64,000 bases of DNA from Marinomonas rhodophyticola (GTDB lineage Bacteria > Pseudomonadota > Gammaproteobacteria > Pseudomonadales > Marinomonadaceae), in assembly GCF_026113935.1 (NCBI RefSeq), contig NZ_JAPEUL010000004.1, positions 372,001 to 436,000 on the forward strand, written 5' to 3'. The position numbers and the translations under genes are program-made. The notes beneath the pieces are model-generated. The model did no database searches and was not told the DNA's origin. It saw nothing but the letters and a program-made list of their open reading frames with translations. This document shows, in pieces, positions 35,810 through 44,299 of this stretch; the first letter of the stretch is position 1, and each line of letters begins with the position of its first letter.

Positions 35810-36262
35810 ATGACGAATATTTATCTTAGCGGTCAACGAGGTTGGGTGTCCTTGCCGATTATTGCTTTGTTACTAGCATTGTCGACGTTATCTGCGCATT
35901 ACCAACAAGGATTACAGGCAGGCTTTAAGTGGCGTAGTCAGCTGAATGATGTGACAGAAGAGCAAGAAATATGGACGGATTTTTATCAAGCTTGGGTGGT
36001 ATCTGCACATTTTTCCGCCGCGCAGGCGAGCACATGTATCGGCTTTTGTGCTTTACATGAGTCGAGGTTAGAGTCTATTTGGCAAACCCGTAATCAACAA
36101 CTGTATTATCGCTGGGAACGCTACACTTCTGCTCCCGACGAAATGGACAATACCCAAAGATCCTATCGACTGTGCGCCACACAAAACCAGCAACAATACC
36201 GTTGCTGGTGGTGGCACGAACATCGCTTGCTTGCCAGCGGTTGGGTCAGTGCTTCTGATTGA
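35810..36262 (+). CDS. PilX/DUF2509-like (YgdB-like) protein
   Basis: 150 residues, one N-terminal membrane helix with prepilin-like sequence (SGQRGWVSLPIIALLLALS) and a soluble part with two close cysteines (CIGFCAL) and a later C-terminal pair. In E. coli the ppdA-ppdB-ygdB-ppdC order has a DUF2509 gene in the same place. The Met at 35810 is chosen since the upstream reading lies inside the previous gene. Its 3' end overlaps the convergent small membrane protein gene by 17 bases. Confidence 0.7.
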   Translation: MTNIYLSGQRGWVSLPIIALLLALSTLSAHYQQGLQAGFKWRSQLNDVTEEQEIWTDFYQAWVVSAHFSAAQASTCIGFCALHESRLESIWQTRNQQLYYRWERYTSAPDEMDNTQRSYRLCATQNQQQYRCWWWHEHRLLASGWVSASD

Positions 36263-36506
36263 AGATTTTCAAATGCTCGGCACTGCAAAATGCACGCGCT
36301 TCTTGGTCATGAATCGCATGGGAGCGCGGTGTGAACGTTTTGCATTCTGCACACCGAACCATGCTCTCTTGTGCCTCGTCTTTTTTGCTAGACGCCTTTT
36401 TTTTCACTTCCTCGGGTGACTGACTGCGCTTAAAAGCGACAAACTGGCGGTACAACCACCAACCAATAAAGAAAATAGCAACAAAAACGATCAAACGTAC
36501 GATCAT
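36246..36506 (-). CDS. PP0621-like small membrane protein with zinc-ribbon motif
   Basis: 86 residues: one membrane helix (MIVRLIVFVAIFFIGWWLYR), a lysine/serine-rich stretch and a C-terminal motif VRCAECKTFTPRSHAI..AFCSAEHLKIF, where CxxC and CS-x2-H can bind zinc. This matches a small conserved family of unknown role in pseudomonads and relatives. It is convergent with the pilin cluster. Confidence 0.8.
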   Translation of the reverse strand: MIVRLIVFVAIFFIGWWLYRQFVAFKRSQSPEEVKKKASSKKDEAQESMVRCAECKTFTPRSHAIHDQEARAFCSAEHLKIFNQKH

Positions 36507-36579
36507 ATACTTTACCTAGCTTGGGTAATTCCAGACAATAACGGGCATATTCTAACAGAGTTCATGAGATAGCAACTGT

Positions 36580-38217
36580 ATGACATTACGAATTGCAATG
36601 GCCCAGCTGGATATGCTGGTCGGCGACATTACCAAAAACACCCAATCTGTTATCGATGCGGCGTGTAAAGCGCGTGATGAAGAGCACGCAGATGTCGTGG
36701 TTTTTCCAGAATTAACCTTAACTGGCTATCCACCAGAAGACTTATTATTGCGTCCAAGTTTGGATCAGCGTATCGAATCGGCCTTGGCGACATTATTGGC
36801 CGAGATCCGCGATATCTATGTCGTTGTTGGTTATCCTCGCCGTATTGATGGCGAACTGTTTAATTGCGCGGGTGTGATTTACCAAGGTGATTTGCTGGTG
36901 GAATACGCCAAACAAAAGTTGCCTAATTTTTTGGTGTTCGATGACAAACGCTATTTCAGTGAAGGCCGCGAAGCGGGCCTTGTTGATATCAAAGGCGTTA
37001 AAGTAGGTTTAAGTATCTGCGAAGATATTTGGCATCCTGAGCCTATTGCGCAAGCCAGAGCGGCTGGCGCGGAACTAATTCTTAACTTAAATGCTTCGCC
37101 TTACCACATTGAAAAAATGGGCGAGCGTGAAGAACTACTTCATCAGCGTGCGACGGAAGTTACCTTACCAATTGTCTACGTGAACTACATGGGCGCGCAG
37201 GACGAATTGGTTTATGAAGGCGGCTCTTTTGTGGTCAACGCCAAAGGCGAGAAAATCATGCAAGCGCCTTGGTTTGAAGCTGGTCTATACAGCATCGATA
37301 TGATCGTTGATGAAAGCCAACCCAACAAGGTAGAGCCTGTTGCGGGCACCATTGCTCCTGCATTGGGCTTGGAGGCGAGCGTCTATCAAGCCATGGTGCT
37401 TGGCCTACGGGATTACATCACCAAAAATCGTTTTAAAGGCATTGTGCTGGGCTTGAGTGGTGGTATCGACTCGGCTTTATCCTTGGCGGTCGCAGTCGAT
37501 GCCATCGGCGCTGAACGAGTACAAGCGGTGATGATGCCGTACACTTATACGTCTTCCATCAGTTTGCACGATGCCGAAGAAGAGGCCAACTTGCTGGGCG
37601 TGAAATACAGCGTGTTGCCGATTGAATCGATGGTGTCGGCTTTTACCGATGTGTTAGCGCCAGAGTTCGAAGGCTACGGTAAAGACACCACAGAAGAAAA
37701 CTTACAAGCGCGCACCCGTGGTGTCACCTTAATGGCGATTTCCAATAAGAAAGGCTACATGGTCCTAACCACAGGCAACAAGAGCGAAATGGCGGTTGGT
37801 TATGCCACACTCTACGGCGACATGGTAGGCGGTTATTCCGTCCTAAAAGATGTCTTTAAAACCTTGGTATTCAAGCTTTGCCGTTACCGCAATACTTTGG
37901 GCTACGTCATCCCTGAGCGCGTCATCACCCGACCACCTTCAGCAGAATTGGCGCCAGATCAAAAAGACGAAGACTCCTTGCCAAGCTACGACATCCTCGA
38001 TGAAATTTTACGCATGTACATCGAAGAAGATCAAAGCGCCGAAGCCATTCTCGCGACCCAACAATTTGACCGAGAAACTGTCTACCGCGTGCTTCGCCTT
38101 GTTGACGTGAATGAATACAAACGTCGTCAATCGCCAACCGGCGTTCGCATCACTGCCCGTGGGTTTGGACGAGATCGTCGTTACCCGATTACCAATGGTT
38201 GGCACATCGGGGAGTAG
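36580..38217 (+). CDS. nadE: Glutamine-dependent NAD+ synthetase
   Basis: Last step of NAD synthesis: amidation of nicotinate adenine dinucleotide using glutamine. 545 residues, full length. The N-terminal nitrilase-like glutaminase has the Glu in VVFPELTLTGYPPEDLL, the Lys in YAKQKLPNF and the Cys in GLSICEDIWHP. The C-terminal synthetase has the P-loop LGLSGGIDSALSLAV near 285, LTTGNKSEMAVGY near 398 and RVITRPPSAELAPDQKDED near 446. A strong terminator follows. Confidence 0.97.
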   Translation: MTLRIAMAQLDMLVGDITKNTQSVIDAACKARDEEHADVVVFPELTLTGYPPEDLLLRPSLDQRIESALATLLAEIRDIYVVVGYPRRIDGELFNCAGVIYQGDLLVEYAKQKLPNFLVFDDKRYFSEGREAGLVDIKGVKVGLSICEDIWHPEPIAQARAAGAELILNLNASPYHIEKMGEREELLHQRATEVTLPIVYVNYMGAQDELVYEGGSFVVNAKGEKIMQAPWFEAGLYSIDMIVDESQPNKVEPVAGTIAPALGLEASVYQAMVLGLRDYITKNRFKGIVLGLSGGIDSALSLAVAVDAIGAERVQAVMMPYTYTSSISLHDAEEEANLLGVKYSVLPIESMVSAFTDVLAPEFEGYGKDTTEENLQARTRGVTLMAISNKKGYMVLTTGNKSEMAVGYATLYGDMVGGYSVLKDVFKTLVFKLCRYRNTLGYVIPERVITRPPSAELAPDQKDEDSLPSYDILDEILRMYIEEDQSAEAILATQQFDRETVYRVLRLVDVNEYKRRQSPTGVRITARGFGRDRRYPITNGWHIGE

Positions 38218-38249
38218 GGCTTTTAAAAAACTGTTCAAAACTTGTTTTT

Positions 38250-38285
38250 ACGCCTTCTCTTTGAAGAAAGAGAAGGCGTTTTTAT
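38250..38285 (+). terminator. Terminator of nadE
   Basis: ACGCCTTCTCTTT and its exact complement around a GAAG loop, followed by a T run. A 13-bp perfect stem. Confidence 0.92.
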
Positions 38286-38430
38286 TTGGTTTCCATTCAA
38301 ATGCTTCCTAGGTTGATAGCTTGGTTCCGCTCTTTAATTTAGGAAAAAGCTGAACGGGTCACTTTTGCCAAACGACGTAAAAGGAACCAAGAAGTCTCTT
38401 TATCGGGCTTTCGCCCAAACGTCTCGTTTG
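38286..38430 (-). repeat. Dispersed repeat copy B, next to the RAYT
   Basis: The reverse strand reads GAGACGTTTGGGCGAAAGCC, then TCGTTTGGCAAAAGTGACCC, CAGCTTTTTCCTAAATTAAA and GAGCGGAA, the same order as in copy A at 27973-28131. The GGGC-GAAA-GCCC part (38405-38416) is a perfect small hairpin. Confidence 0.75.
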
Positions 38431-38562
38431 CTTTGTTTAAAACAGCAATTAAGCCACCCACCTTTGCAAGCCAGTTAAATCAAGGAGTTGAGTTTTGACT
38501 TGTTGAATCATAAATATACTGTATATAATTACAGTATATTTTCTCAGGAAGAGGGAGCCATT

Positions 38563-39531
38563 ATGCCGCAGCCAAGAAGTCAGCAAATCAACGTTAGTGA
38601 TACGCCATACTACCATTGTGTTTCTCGTTGTGTGCGACGGGCCTTTTTGTGTGGTGAAGATCCGCTTTCAGGTGACAGTTTCGAGCACCGTCGTGGCTGG
38701 GTTGAAAACAGGTTGCTGTTTTTAGCCAGTCTCTTTTCTATCGATATATGCGCTTATGCTGTGATGAGCAATCACCTTCATGTGGTACTGCATATTGACG
38801 TTGAAAAAGCGGCGAAGTGGTCGACATTAGAGGTGTTAGAGCGTTGGCATAAGCTTCATAAAGGTACTGTATTTACGCAACAATACGTAAAAGGTGAGGT
38901 GTTGCCTGAGTTTGCGTTAAGCCTAGTCGAGGCTTCAGCAGAGACATTTCGCAATCGGCTGATGGACATCAGTTGGTTTATGAAAGAGCTTAATGAGCCA
39001 ATTGCACGACAAGCTAACGCCGAAGACAACTGTACAGGAAGATTCTGGGAGGGCCGTTTTAAATCTCAAGCGTTACTGGATGAAGCAGCATTGATTGCCT
39101 GTATGGCTTACGTGGACCTCAACCCAATACGAGCCAAGTTAAGCGATACGCCAGAAGAGGCCGACTTTACCAGTCTTAAAAAACGTGTGGACTCAGCTAA
39201 GATGCAAAGGCAGCCAAAGCGATTGTTGCCTTTTATTGGTAATCCGAGAGAAAACATGCCTAATGGCTTGCCATTTTTCTTATCTGATTACCTAGAATTG
39301 GTCGATACGACGGGACGCATCATTCGAGATGATAAACGAGGTGTAATAGATGGGTCATTACTGTCCATTCTTCAACGGCTCAATATATCATCAGAGAATT
39401 GGCTGAGCATTACGACACAGTTTGGTGAAAAAACAGGTCATGTCGTCGGTAAGGAACATTCAATCGCCTATTATTGTGAAGCGCATCAGCGGCAGCGTAA
39501 ACCTCGAGGTAGCGCTAAGCTCCTTGCTTAA
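38563..39531 (+). CDS. REP-associated tyrosine transposase (RAYT, IS200-like Y1)
   Basis: 322 residues. HUH endonuclease features: PYYHCVSRCVRRAFLCGED at the N-terminus and the metal-binding HxH in AYAVMSNHLHVVLHID (about 75-90), later RFWEGRFKSQALLDEAALIACMAYVDLNPIRAKL, where the catalytic Tyr is likely in the helix after FKSQ. This is the long RAYT form found as a single chromosomal gene, not a typical IS. AGGAAGAGGGAG precedes the ATG at 38563; the upstream open frame is not needed. Copies of a repeat family lie on both sides. Confidence 0.9.
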   Translation: MPQPRSQQINVSDTPYYHCVSRCVRRAFLCGEDPLSGDSFEHRRGWVENRLLFLASLFSIDICAYAVMSNHLHVVLHIDVEKAAKWSTLEVLERWHKLHKGTVFTQQYVKGEVLPEFALSLVEASAETFRNRLMDISWFMKELNEPIARQANAEDNCTGRFWEGRFKSQALLDEAALIACMAYVDLNPIRAKLSDTPEEADFTSLKKRVDSAKMQRQPKRLLPFIGNPRENMPNGLPFFLSDYLELVDTTGRIIRDDKRGVIDGSLLSILQRLNISSENWLSITTQFGEKTGHVVGKEHSIAYYCEAHQRQRKPRGSAKLLA

Positions 39532-40006
39532 ATAAAACCTTAAACTGCCAATCATGTATTAGGGTTGTTTTCAAAACCGCCTTGTCTTGCCTTGTCTGAA
39601 ATCCTATTAAATGCACTTTTTCTAGAGTTGAAGATTGTCATCCCACGTTTCGCTTACTTATATCGTCAATTGTTGCTATTTTATCTGTGTGCTCTGGTAG
39701 TAATCTTTGATTATTAGAGTGTGTGTCTTAGTTAATAGTTAAAGTGTGTGTCCTAGTTAATATTCCTACGCAGAAAATCAGGCATTAAAGATCTTAAACA
39801 GACCTTTTGGTAACTTTTGCGTCGTTTGGCAAAAGTTACACGCTAAGTAGAGCGGAATAGAGGTTGGGAATACAAAGCGTTTGAATGGAATCAAAGAAAA
39901 CCAAATCGCCAACGGCGAAACCTCAATGTAATAACCTGTTAATACCTTTTCCCTTTCTCTAGCTGTTACAACATAGGACGTTTTAACCAAAACAGGAGAA
40001 GGTGTC
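39532..40006. other. Repeat-rich gap between the RAYT and the DJ-1 gene
   Basis: No gene is seen in 475 bases. It holds a tandem duplication at about 39718-39765, in which GTGTGTGTCTTAGTTAAT and GTGTGTGTCCTAGTTAAT follow each other, and then repeat copy C. The last 40 bases, with CAGGAGAAGG, belong to the leader of the next gene. Confidence 0.7.
39811..39905 (+). repeat. Dispersed repeat copy C (partial)
   Basis: Has TTTTGCGTCGTTTGGCAAAAG, GAGCGGAATAGAGGTTGGGA and ATACAAAGCGTTTGAA in the same order as copy A, but lacks the first GACGTTTGGGC hairpin block. Same orientation as copy A and opposite to copy B. Confidence 0.72.
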
Positions 40007-40576
40007 ATGTCGAATAAAAAAATCTTAATGATCACGGGGGATTTCACGGAAGACTACGAAACTATGGTGCCGTTTCAGGCGTTGATGAGTGTTGGTCATA
40101 CGGTGCATGCGGTTTGCCCAGATAAGAAGTCTGGCGATACGGTGGCGACGGCGATTCATGATTTTGAAGGTGATCAAACCTATACGGAGAAGCCAGGGCA
40201 TCGTTTTGCGTTGAATGCGACGTTTGCGGATATTAAGGTGGAAGATTACGATGCTTTGGTGATTCCCGGTGGTCGAGCGCCTGAGTATCTGCGTTTGAAT
40301 AAAACGGTGATTACGATGGTGAAGCATTTTTTTGATACGAATAAGCCAGTAGCGGCGGTTTGTCATGGTGCGCAGTTGCTTGCGGCGGCAGGTGTGTTGG
40401 AAGGCAGAAAATGTTCTGCGTATCCAGCGTGTCAGCCTGAGGTGGAGCTTGCGAAAGGTGAGTTTATGGATATCCCTGTTGATCAAGCGGTAACAGACGG
40501 TAATCTTGTGACAGCGCCAGCGTGGCCTGCACATCCGGCTTGGCTTGCTCAGTTTTATGTGTTGTTAGAAAACTAA
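40007..40576 (+). CDS. DJ-1/PfpI family protein
   Basis: 189 residues with the flavodoxin-like fold of the DJ-1/PfpI superfamily (deglycases, chaperones, amidases). The nucleophile elbow [14 protein letters not shown] carries the reactive Cys near residue 118; [15 protein letters not shown] near 86 holds the acidic partner loop. ACAGGAGAAGG precedes the start. A glyoxalase III or deglycase-type stress role is likely but unproven. Confidence 0.88.
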   Translation: MSNKKILMITGDFTEDYETMVPFQALMSVGHTVHAVCPDKKSGDTVATAIHDFEGDQTYTEKPGHRFALNATFADIKVEDYDALVIPGGRAPEYLRLNKTVITMVKHFFDTNKPVAAVCHGAQLLAAAGVLEGRKCSAYPACQPEVELAKGEFMDIPVDQAVTDGNLVTAPAWPAHPAWLAQFYVLLEN

Positions 40577-40597
40577 ATCGAATGTAATGAGTGAATT

Positions 40598-40645
40598 CGG
40601 GTGAGTATGGTAAGTGTAAAAATGCAAACTCACCCGACTATTTTT
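40598..40645 (+). terminator. Terminator after the DJ-1 gene
   Basis: CGGGTGAGT pairs exactly with ACTCACCCG across a 21-base loop, followed by a T tract. Confidence 0.72.
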
Positions 40646-40723
40646 CCCTATCTTCGGCTAGACTGTTTGCATTGAGTTATTTCATTCCAATAATAAAAAA
40701 CGTCATTCAGTAGGGAAAATACA

Positions 40724-41083
40724 ATGTGTAAGCTCTTTGTGAATTCAGATCCTAGGCTGTGGGAAAATGTCACTCGTTCTTTGCGTATTGATGGCATGGT
40801 CACCAGTATTCGATTGGAGAGTTTCTTTTGGTTTACGCTGGAAGAGATTGCCCAACGCGACAAGTTGTCTTTGTCGCAAATTATCGCCAAGCTCAATCAT
40901 GAAGCTTTGGATGCGGGTCATGATTTGGATAATTTTACGTCTTTTCTTCGGGTTTGTGCCATGCGTTATCTGCATTTGCAAACCATTGGTATGCTGCCTC
41001 ATTCCCATGAAGTGAGCATTGCGTCTCTTAATTCAGATCGTATTCTTGAACAGGAGAAATGCTATCTAGAGACGCATCAATGA
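40724..41083 (+). CDS. Ribbon-helix-helix domain protein
   Basis: 119 residues. The N-terminal part VTRSLRIDGMVTSIRLESFFW then FTLEEIAQRDKLSLSQIIAKL fits the RHH_4-type (DUF4411-like) domain known from small proteobacterial proteins, which may bind DNA. The C-terminal helices are not recognised. It is convergent with the cytochrome b561 gene, 28 bases apart. Confidence 0.72.
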   Translation: MCKLFVNSDPRLWENVTRSLRIDGMVTSIRLESFFWFTLEEIAQRDKLSLSQIIAKLNHEALDAGHDLDNFTSFLRVCAMRYLHLQTIGMLPHSHEVSIASLNSDRILEQEKCYLETHQ

Positions 41084-41111
41084 CCCTTTACCAGTAACCA
41101 TTTATTGGTCG

Positions 41112-41597
41112 CTATTTTTGTCCAAACATTTTCATCAAGGTTCCGTCTTTTAAAACGTATTGATGGAATAGTGCCGCAGCGGCGTGTAGTAAGACTAACG
41201 CCATCATGATGTTCATCGCTATTTCATGGACATCTCCCATAATATGAATGCCCAAGTACCAAGCGACTGTGCCAAAAACGGGCACTAAAAACATCAGTAA
41301 ATATAAGATCTCATGGACGATAAGAGAGACTCGGTCGAATACGTTCGTTGAGGCTGTTTTGGTTTTTTTAGACATGAAGCGAACAATAATACGAACTACT
41401 ACTAGGGCGATAATGGCCAACCCAACATATACATGCAGTGATGCGACTAGGTTATAGCCTGAATTGCTGTCGTTTAGGTGTTGACGAAAAGCGCGTCCCA
41501 TTCCATCACTGACGAAATAATTGAAAACAATCAACGCTGCAATAGCCCAGTGTAATAGGATTTGGGCGGTATTATAGGATCGCTTTGTTGTGTGCAT
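41112..41597 (-). CDS. Cytochrome b561
   Basis: 161-residue, four-helix membrane cytochrome that carries two b haems and passes electrons from quinol. The haem-ligand histidines are seen in LLHWAIAALIVFNYF, ASLHVYVGLAIIALV, LIVHEILYLLMFLVP and LLHAAAALFHQYVL. The ATG at 41597 has GGAGAG 8 bases upstream; the frame runs further upstream to 41768 but that part is charged and unlike the family. Confidence 0.88.
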   Translation of the reverse strand: MHTTKRSYNTAQILLHWAIAALIVFNYFVSDGMGRAFRQHLNDSNSGYNLVASLHVYVGLAIIALVVVRIIVRFMSKKTKTASTNVFDRVSLIVHEILYLLMFLVPVFGTVAWYLGIHIMGDVHEIAMNIMMALVLLHAAAALFHQYVLKDGTLMKMFGQK

Positions 41598-41824
41598 TGA
41601 TGACTCTCCATGGTGATGTTGTCTGATGTATGGAGTGTAGGTAGGCAATATTAAGGTTTTCTTAACCTTTATGGTTTGTGATGTTTTTCTGATCTTTCTG
41701 TTGCATGATCCTAAAATGCTTATCGTGTTTCCTATATAATATGCACCATCTCGTTGTTGACGATTCATTTTGTTCAGGCTTTTTCTCAGTCAGAAAGGCT
41801 TTTTATTAGGTAAAACGGCACTTT

Positions 41825-42861
41825 ATGTTTAATGCATCTTCTACTCGTCTAAATAAATACATCAGCGAAAGCGGTATCTGCTCTCGAAGAGACGCTGACC
41901 GCTTTATTGAACAAGGTAATGTGTTCATCAATGGCAAGCGTGCCTCGGTGGGGGATCAGGTGGTGGCCGGTGACACGGTGCGGGTGAATGGTCAGATCAT
42001 TGAGCCTCAAGACGCGGATGATTTTGTTTTTATTGTGTTGAATAAGCCTGTTGGTATTGTGAGTACCACGGAAAGTTCTGAAAAAAATAATATCGTTGAT
42101 TTTGTTAGCCATGGAGTGCGCATTTTTCCGATTGGTCGTTTGGATAAAGACTCTCAAGGTTTGATCTTTTTGACCAATAACGGCGATTTGGTTAACAAGG
42201 TATTGCGAGCGGGTAACAATCACGAGAAAGAGTATGTGGTAACGGTAAACAAACCGATTACGGATGATTTTATTGCCGGTTTGGCGGGCGGCGTGCCTAT
42301 TTTGGGAACCATGACGAAGAAGTGTCCGGTGACTAAGGTGGCACCAAATGTGTTTAATATCACGTTAGTTCAAGGTTTGAACCGTCAGATTCGTCGCATG
42401 TGTGAATACTTTGGCTATGAGGTGATGAAGCTAGAGCGTACACGTATCATGAACGTAAGCCTTAAGGGGTTACCTGTTGGTGAATGGCGAGACCTTACAC
42501 AAAAAGAGTTGTCTGTTTTGCTAAAATCGGTTGAAGATTCTTCTTCAGAAGCCAAGGCACCAGCGAAAAAGTCCCGCCAAGCGCCGCGTAAAAATGCTCG
42601 TCCTAATACGCCTCTTCAGCCTAAGACGGCCTCCAAAGGGAATACCAAACACCCTAAAGAGGATGGCAGAAAACCTGCTGCGTCTAAAGGCAAAGACAGA
42701 CGTCCTTTTGGTGACGCTAAGAAGCCTGCTTCGAATGGTTCAGGAGGCAGTAATCGATCGAATGGGGGAGCAAGTGGATCACCAAAAACAAGGGTAAGTC
42801 TGCTGTAAAAAGCCAGCGCCCTACAAAGGGCAAAGGGCCACAAAAATCATCACGTCCGTAG
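41825..42861 (+). CDS. rluF: 23S rRNA pseudouridine(2604) synthase (frameshifted at the tail)
   Basis: RluF/RsuA-type enzyme. An S4 RNA-binding domain (residues 5-55, [20 protein letters not shown]), then the catalytic domain with [17 protein letters not shown], in which Asp is the nucleophile, and [26 protein letters not shown] long basic tail rich in Lys, Pro and Ser follows (about 235 on). The frame ends early at 42808; one more A in the run at 42784-42788 extends it [20 protein letters not shown] to a TAG at 42861. The tail frame is preferred since it keeps the lysine-rich pattern. Confidence 0.88.
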
Positions 42862-42884
42862 TCATTATGAGTAGGTCGATTTTT

Positions 42885-42914
42885 ATAAAAAAGCCCTAAC
42901 ATAAGTTAGGGCTT
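42885..42914 (-). terminator. Terminator between rluF and the small lysine-rich gene
   Basis: AAGCCCTAAC pairs exactly with GTTAGGGCTT around a 4-base loop; on the minus strand it is followed by a run of six T. It ends the small gene at 42966-43082 and faces rluF. Confidence 0.82.
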
Positions 42915-42965
42915 AGACGACTCGAGTGTACTGCCATCATTATGTATGTTGGCTAGCGTAAAGAA

Positions 42966-43082
42966 TTAATTACCGGATGTATTGGTTGTGGATTTTTTCG
43001 TTGCCTTCGCTGCTTTCTTTTCTTTTGCTGTTAAAAGTGGTTTCTTTTTGGTCTCTTTTTTACTGTCTTGACTTTTACTCAT
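42966..43082 (-). CDS. Small lysine-rich protein of 38 residues
   Basis: MSKSQDSKKETKKKPLLTAK then EKKAAKATKKSTTNTSGN. Small very basic proteins starting MSK..KKE.KK.P are common in gammaproteobacteria and are usually listed as hypothetical. The frame is complete, a terminator follows it on the same strand, and the composition is far from random, so it is probably a real gene. Role unknown; nucleic-acid binding is plausible from the charge. Confidence 0.68.
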   Translation of the reverse strand: MSKSQDSKKETKKKPLLTAKEKKAAKATKKSTTNTSGN

Positions 43083-43435
43083 GATGTTCACCATTAGCCA
43101 TTACATGTAACCTTAGTTGACTTGTATCAACTTAAGGGCTGTTGCTACGAACCTTGGAACAACAATTGTCACATAGCAAGTTAAGTATGTGCTTATTACT
43201 GAACAAGTAAAGGGGGGATTTCGTTTTTGAGTAAAAATATTGGCTGGCCATACAGTGTCAGGTCAATGCGTAGCTTTTGATGAGGTGTTGTTTCTCTTAG
43301 TCTTATTTTTTTATCTATTGTGCCGACCTTATAAGGGAATATTAAGGATTTTCACAAAAATGTATTTTGGTCGTTTGTAATAGGCAGAACAAGTTTTTAT
43401 GCTGCTTGTTCCTTTATAAGATCGTTGGTGGAATC
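43083..43435. other. Non-coding gap, nothing clear
   Basis: About 350 bases between the small lysine-rich gene and the lipoprotein gene. It must contain a promoter for each direction. No RNA gene or repeat was recognised. Confidence 0.5.
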
Positions 43436-43579
43436 ATGCGAATAATTAATAAGATGTTTCAAATTTTGTTACTGAGCTTGGTCGTGTTCACATTGACGGC
43501 GTGCGTTATGCTACCTGGTGGACCTCATGGTGGGCCTCATGGTGGGCATGGTAATGGCGGTCCGACAATGCGTCATTAA
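43436..43579 (+). CDS. Small lipoprotein with Gly/His-rich tail
   Basis: 47 residues: a lipoprotein signal with the lipobox LTAC and then MLPGGPHGGPHGGHGNGGP, a Pro-His-Gly-Gly repeat that could bind metal. The ATG at 43436 is favoured over the longer frame by GGTGG just upstream. No function recognised. Confidence 0.62.
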   Translation: MRIINKMFQILLLSLVVFTLTACVMLPGGPHGGPHGGHGNGGPTMRH

Positions 43580-43698
43580 GCCAATCCATGGGTTGTCATT
43601 AGCCTTGCTTAGTAGACAAGTTCCTAAGGCGTTTATTCTAGTGATATGGTTTAATTAGCTGTTTTTACTCGCTGTCTTATTTCTATCTGGTAAAGCTT

Positions 43699-44052
43699 AT
43701 GCATCCCATTGCGTTGAGTGTTTCATTGTTAATTTGTAGCAATATTTTTATGACTTTTGCTTGGTATGCTCATTTGAAAGAGCTAAACAACAAGCCTTGG
43801 GTCATTGCCGCTTTGATAAGCTGGGGTATTGCTCTGTTTGAGTATCTGTTGCAGGTGCCCGCCAATCGTATCGGTTATACGGCACTGAATGTTGGTCAGT
43901 TGAAAATCATGCAAGAGGTGATCACTTTAATGGTGTTTGTACCATTTTCTGTGTATTACCTAAAAGAGCCATTAAAGCTTGATTACCTATGGGCTGGCTT
44001 GTGTTTGGTTGGGGCGGTGTATTTTGCATTTCGTAGCAAGTTTAGCGTCTAA
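43699..44052 (+). CDS. DMT-superfamily small membrane protein (DUF486)
   Basis: 117 residues with four membrane helices and the family stretches FMTFAWYAHLKELNNKPW and FEYLLQVPANRIGYTALNVGQLKIMQEVITL. DUF486 proteins are related to drug/metabolite exporters; the transported compound is unknown. Length is normal for the family. Confidence 0.9.
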   Translation: MHPIALSVSLLICSNIFMTFAWYAHLKELNNKPWVIAALISWGIALFEYLLQVPANRIGYTALNVGQLKIMQEVITLMVFVPFSVYYLKEPLKLDYLWAGLCLVGAVYFAFRSKFSV

Positions 44053-44299
44053 ATGGGCATTTGAAGAGTGGTGTGCACAGATGAAGCTTGACAAACTAGC
44101 GGTGTAGAAAGGTATCGTTTTAGCGCTTCGTCTGTTGAGGATTTCGGTTTTCATTAACAAGGTGGTTTGAAGGCATTACTTCATGGTTCTGATGTTCATT
44201 ATGAATGAGTTACTATGTAGTGAATATCTTTAATAGCTTGATTATGATCAGTATTCTCGTGTTATATGGTTTTTTAGATCTTTTTATTGGAGTGCTCGA

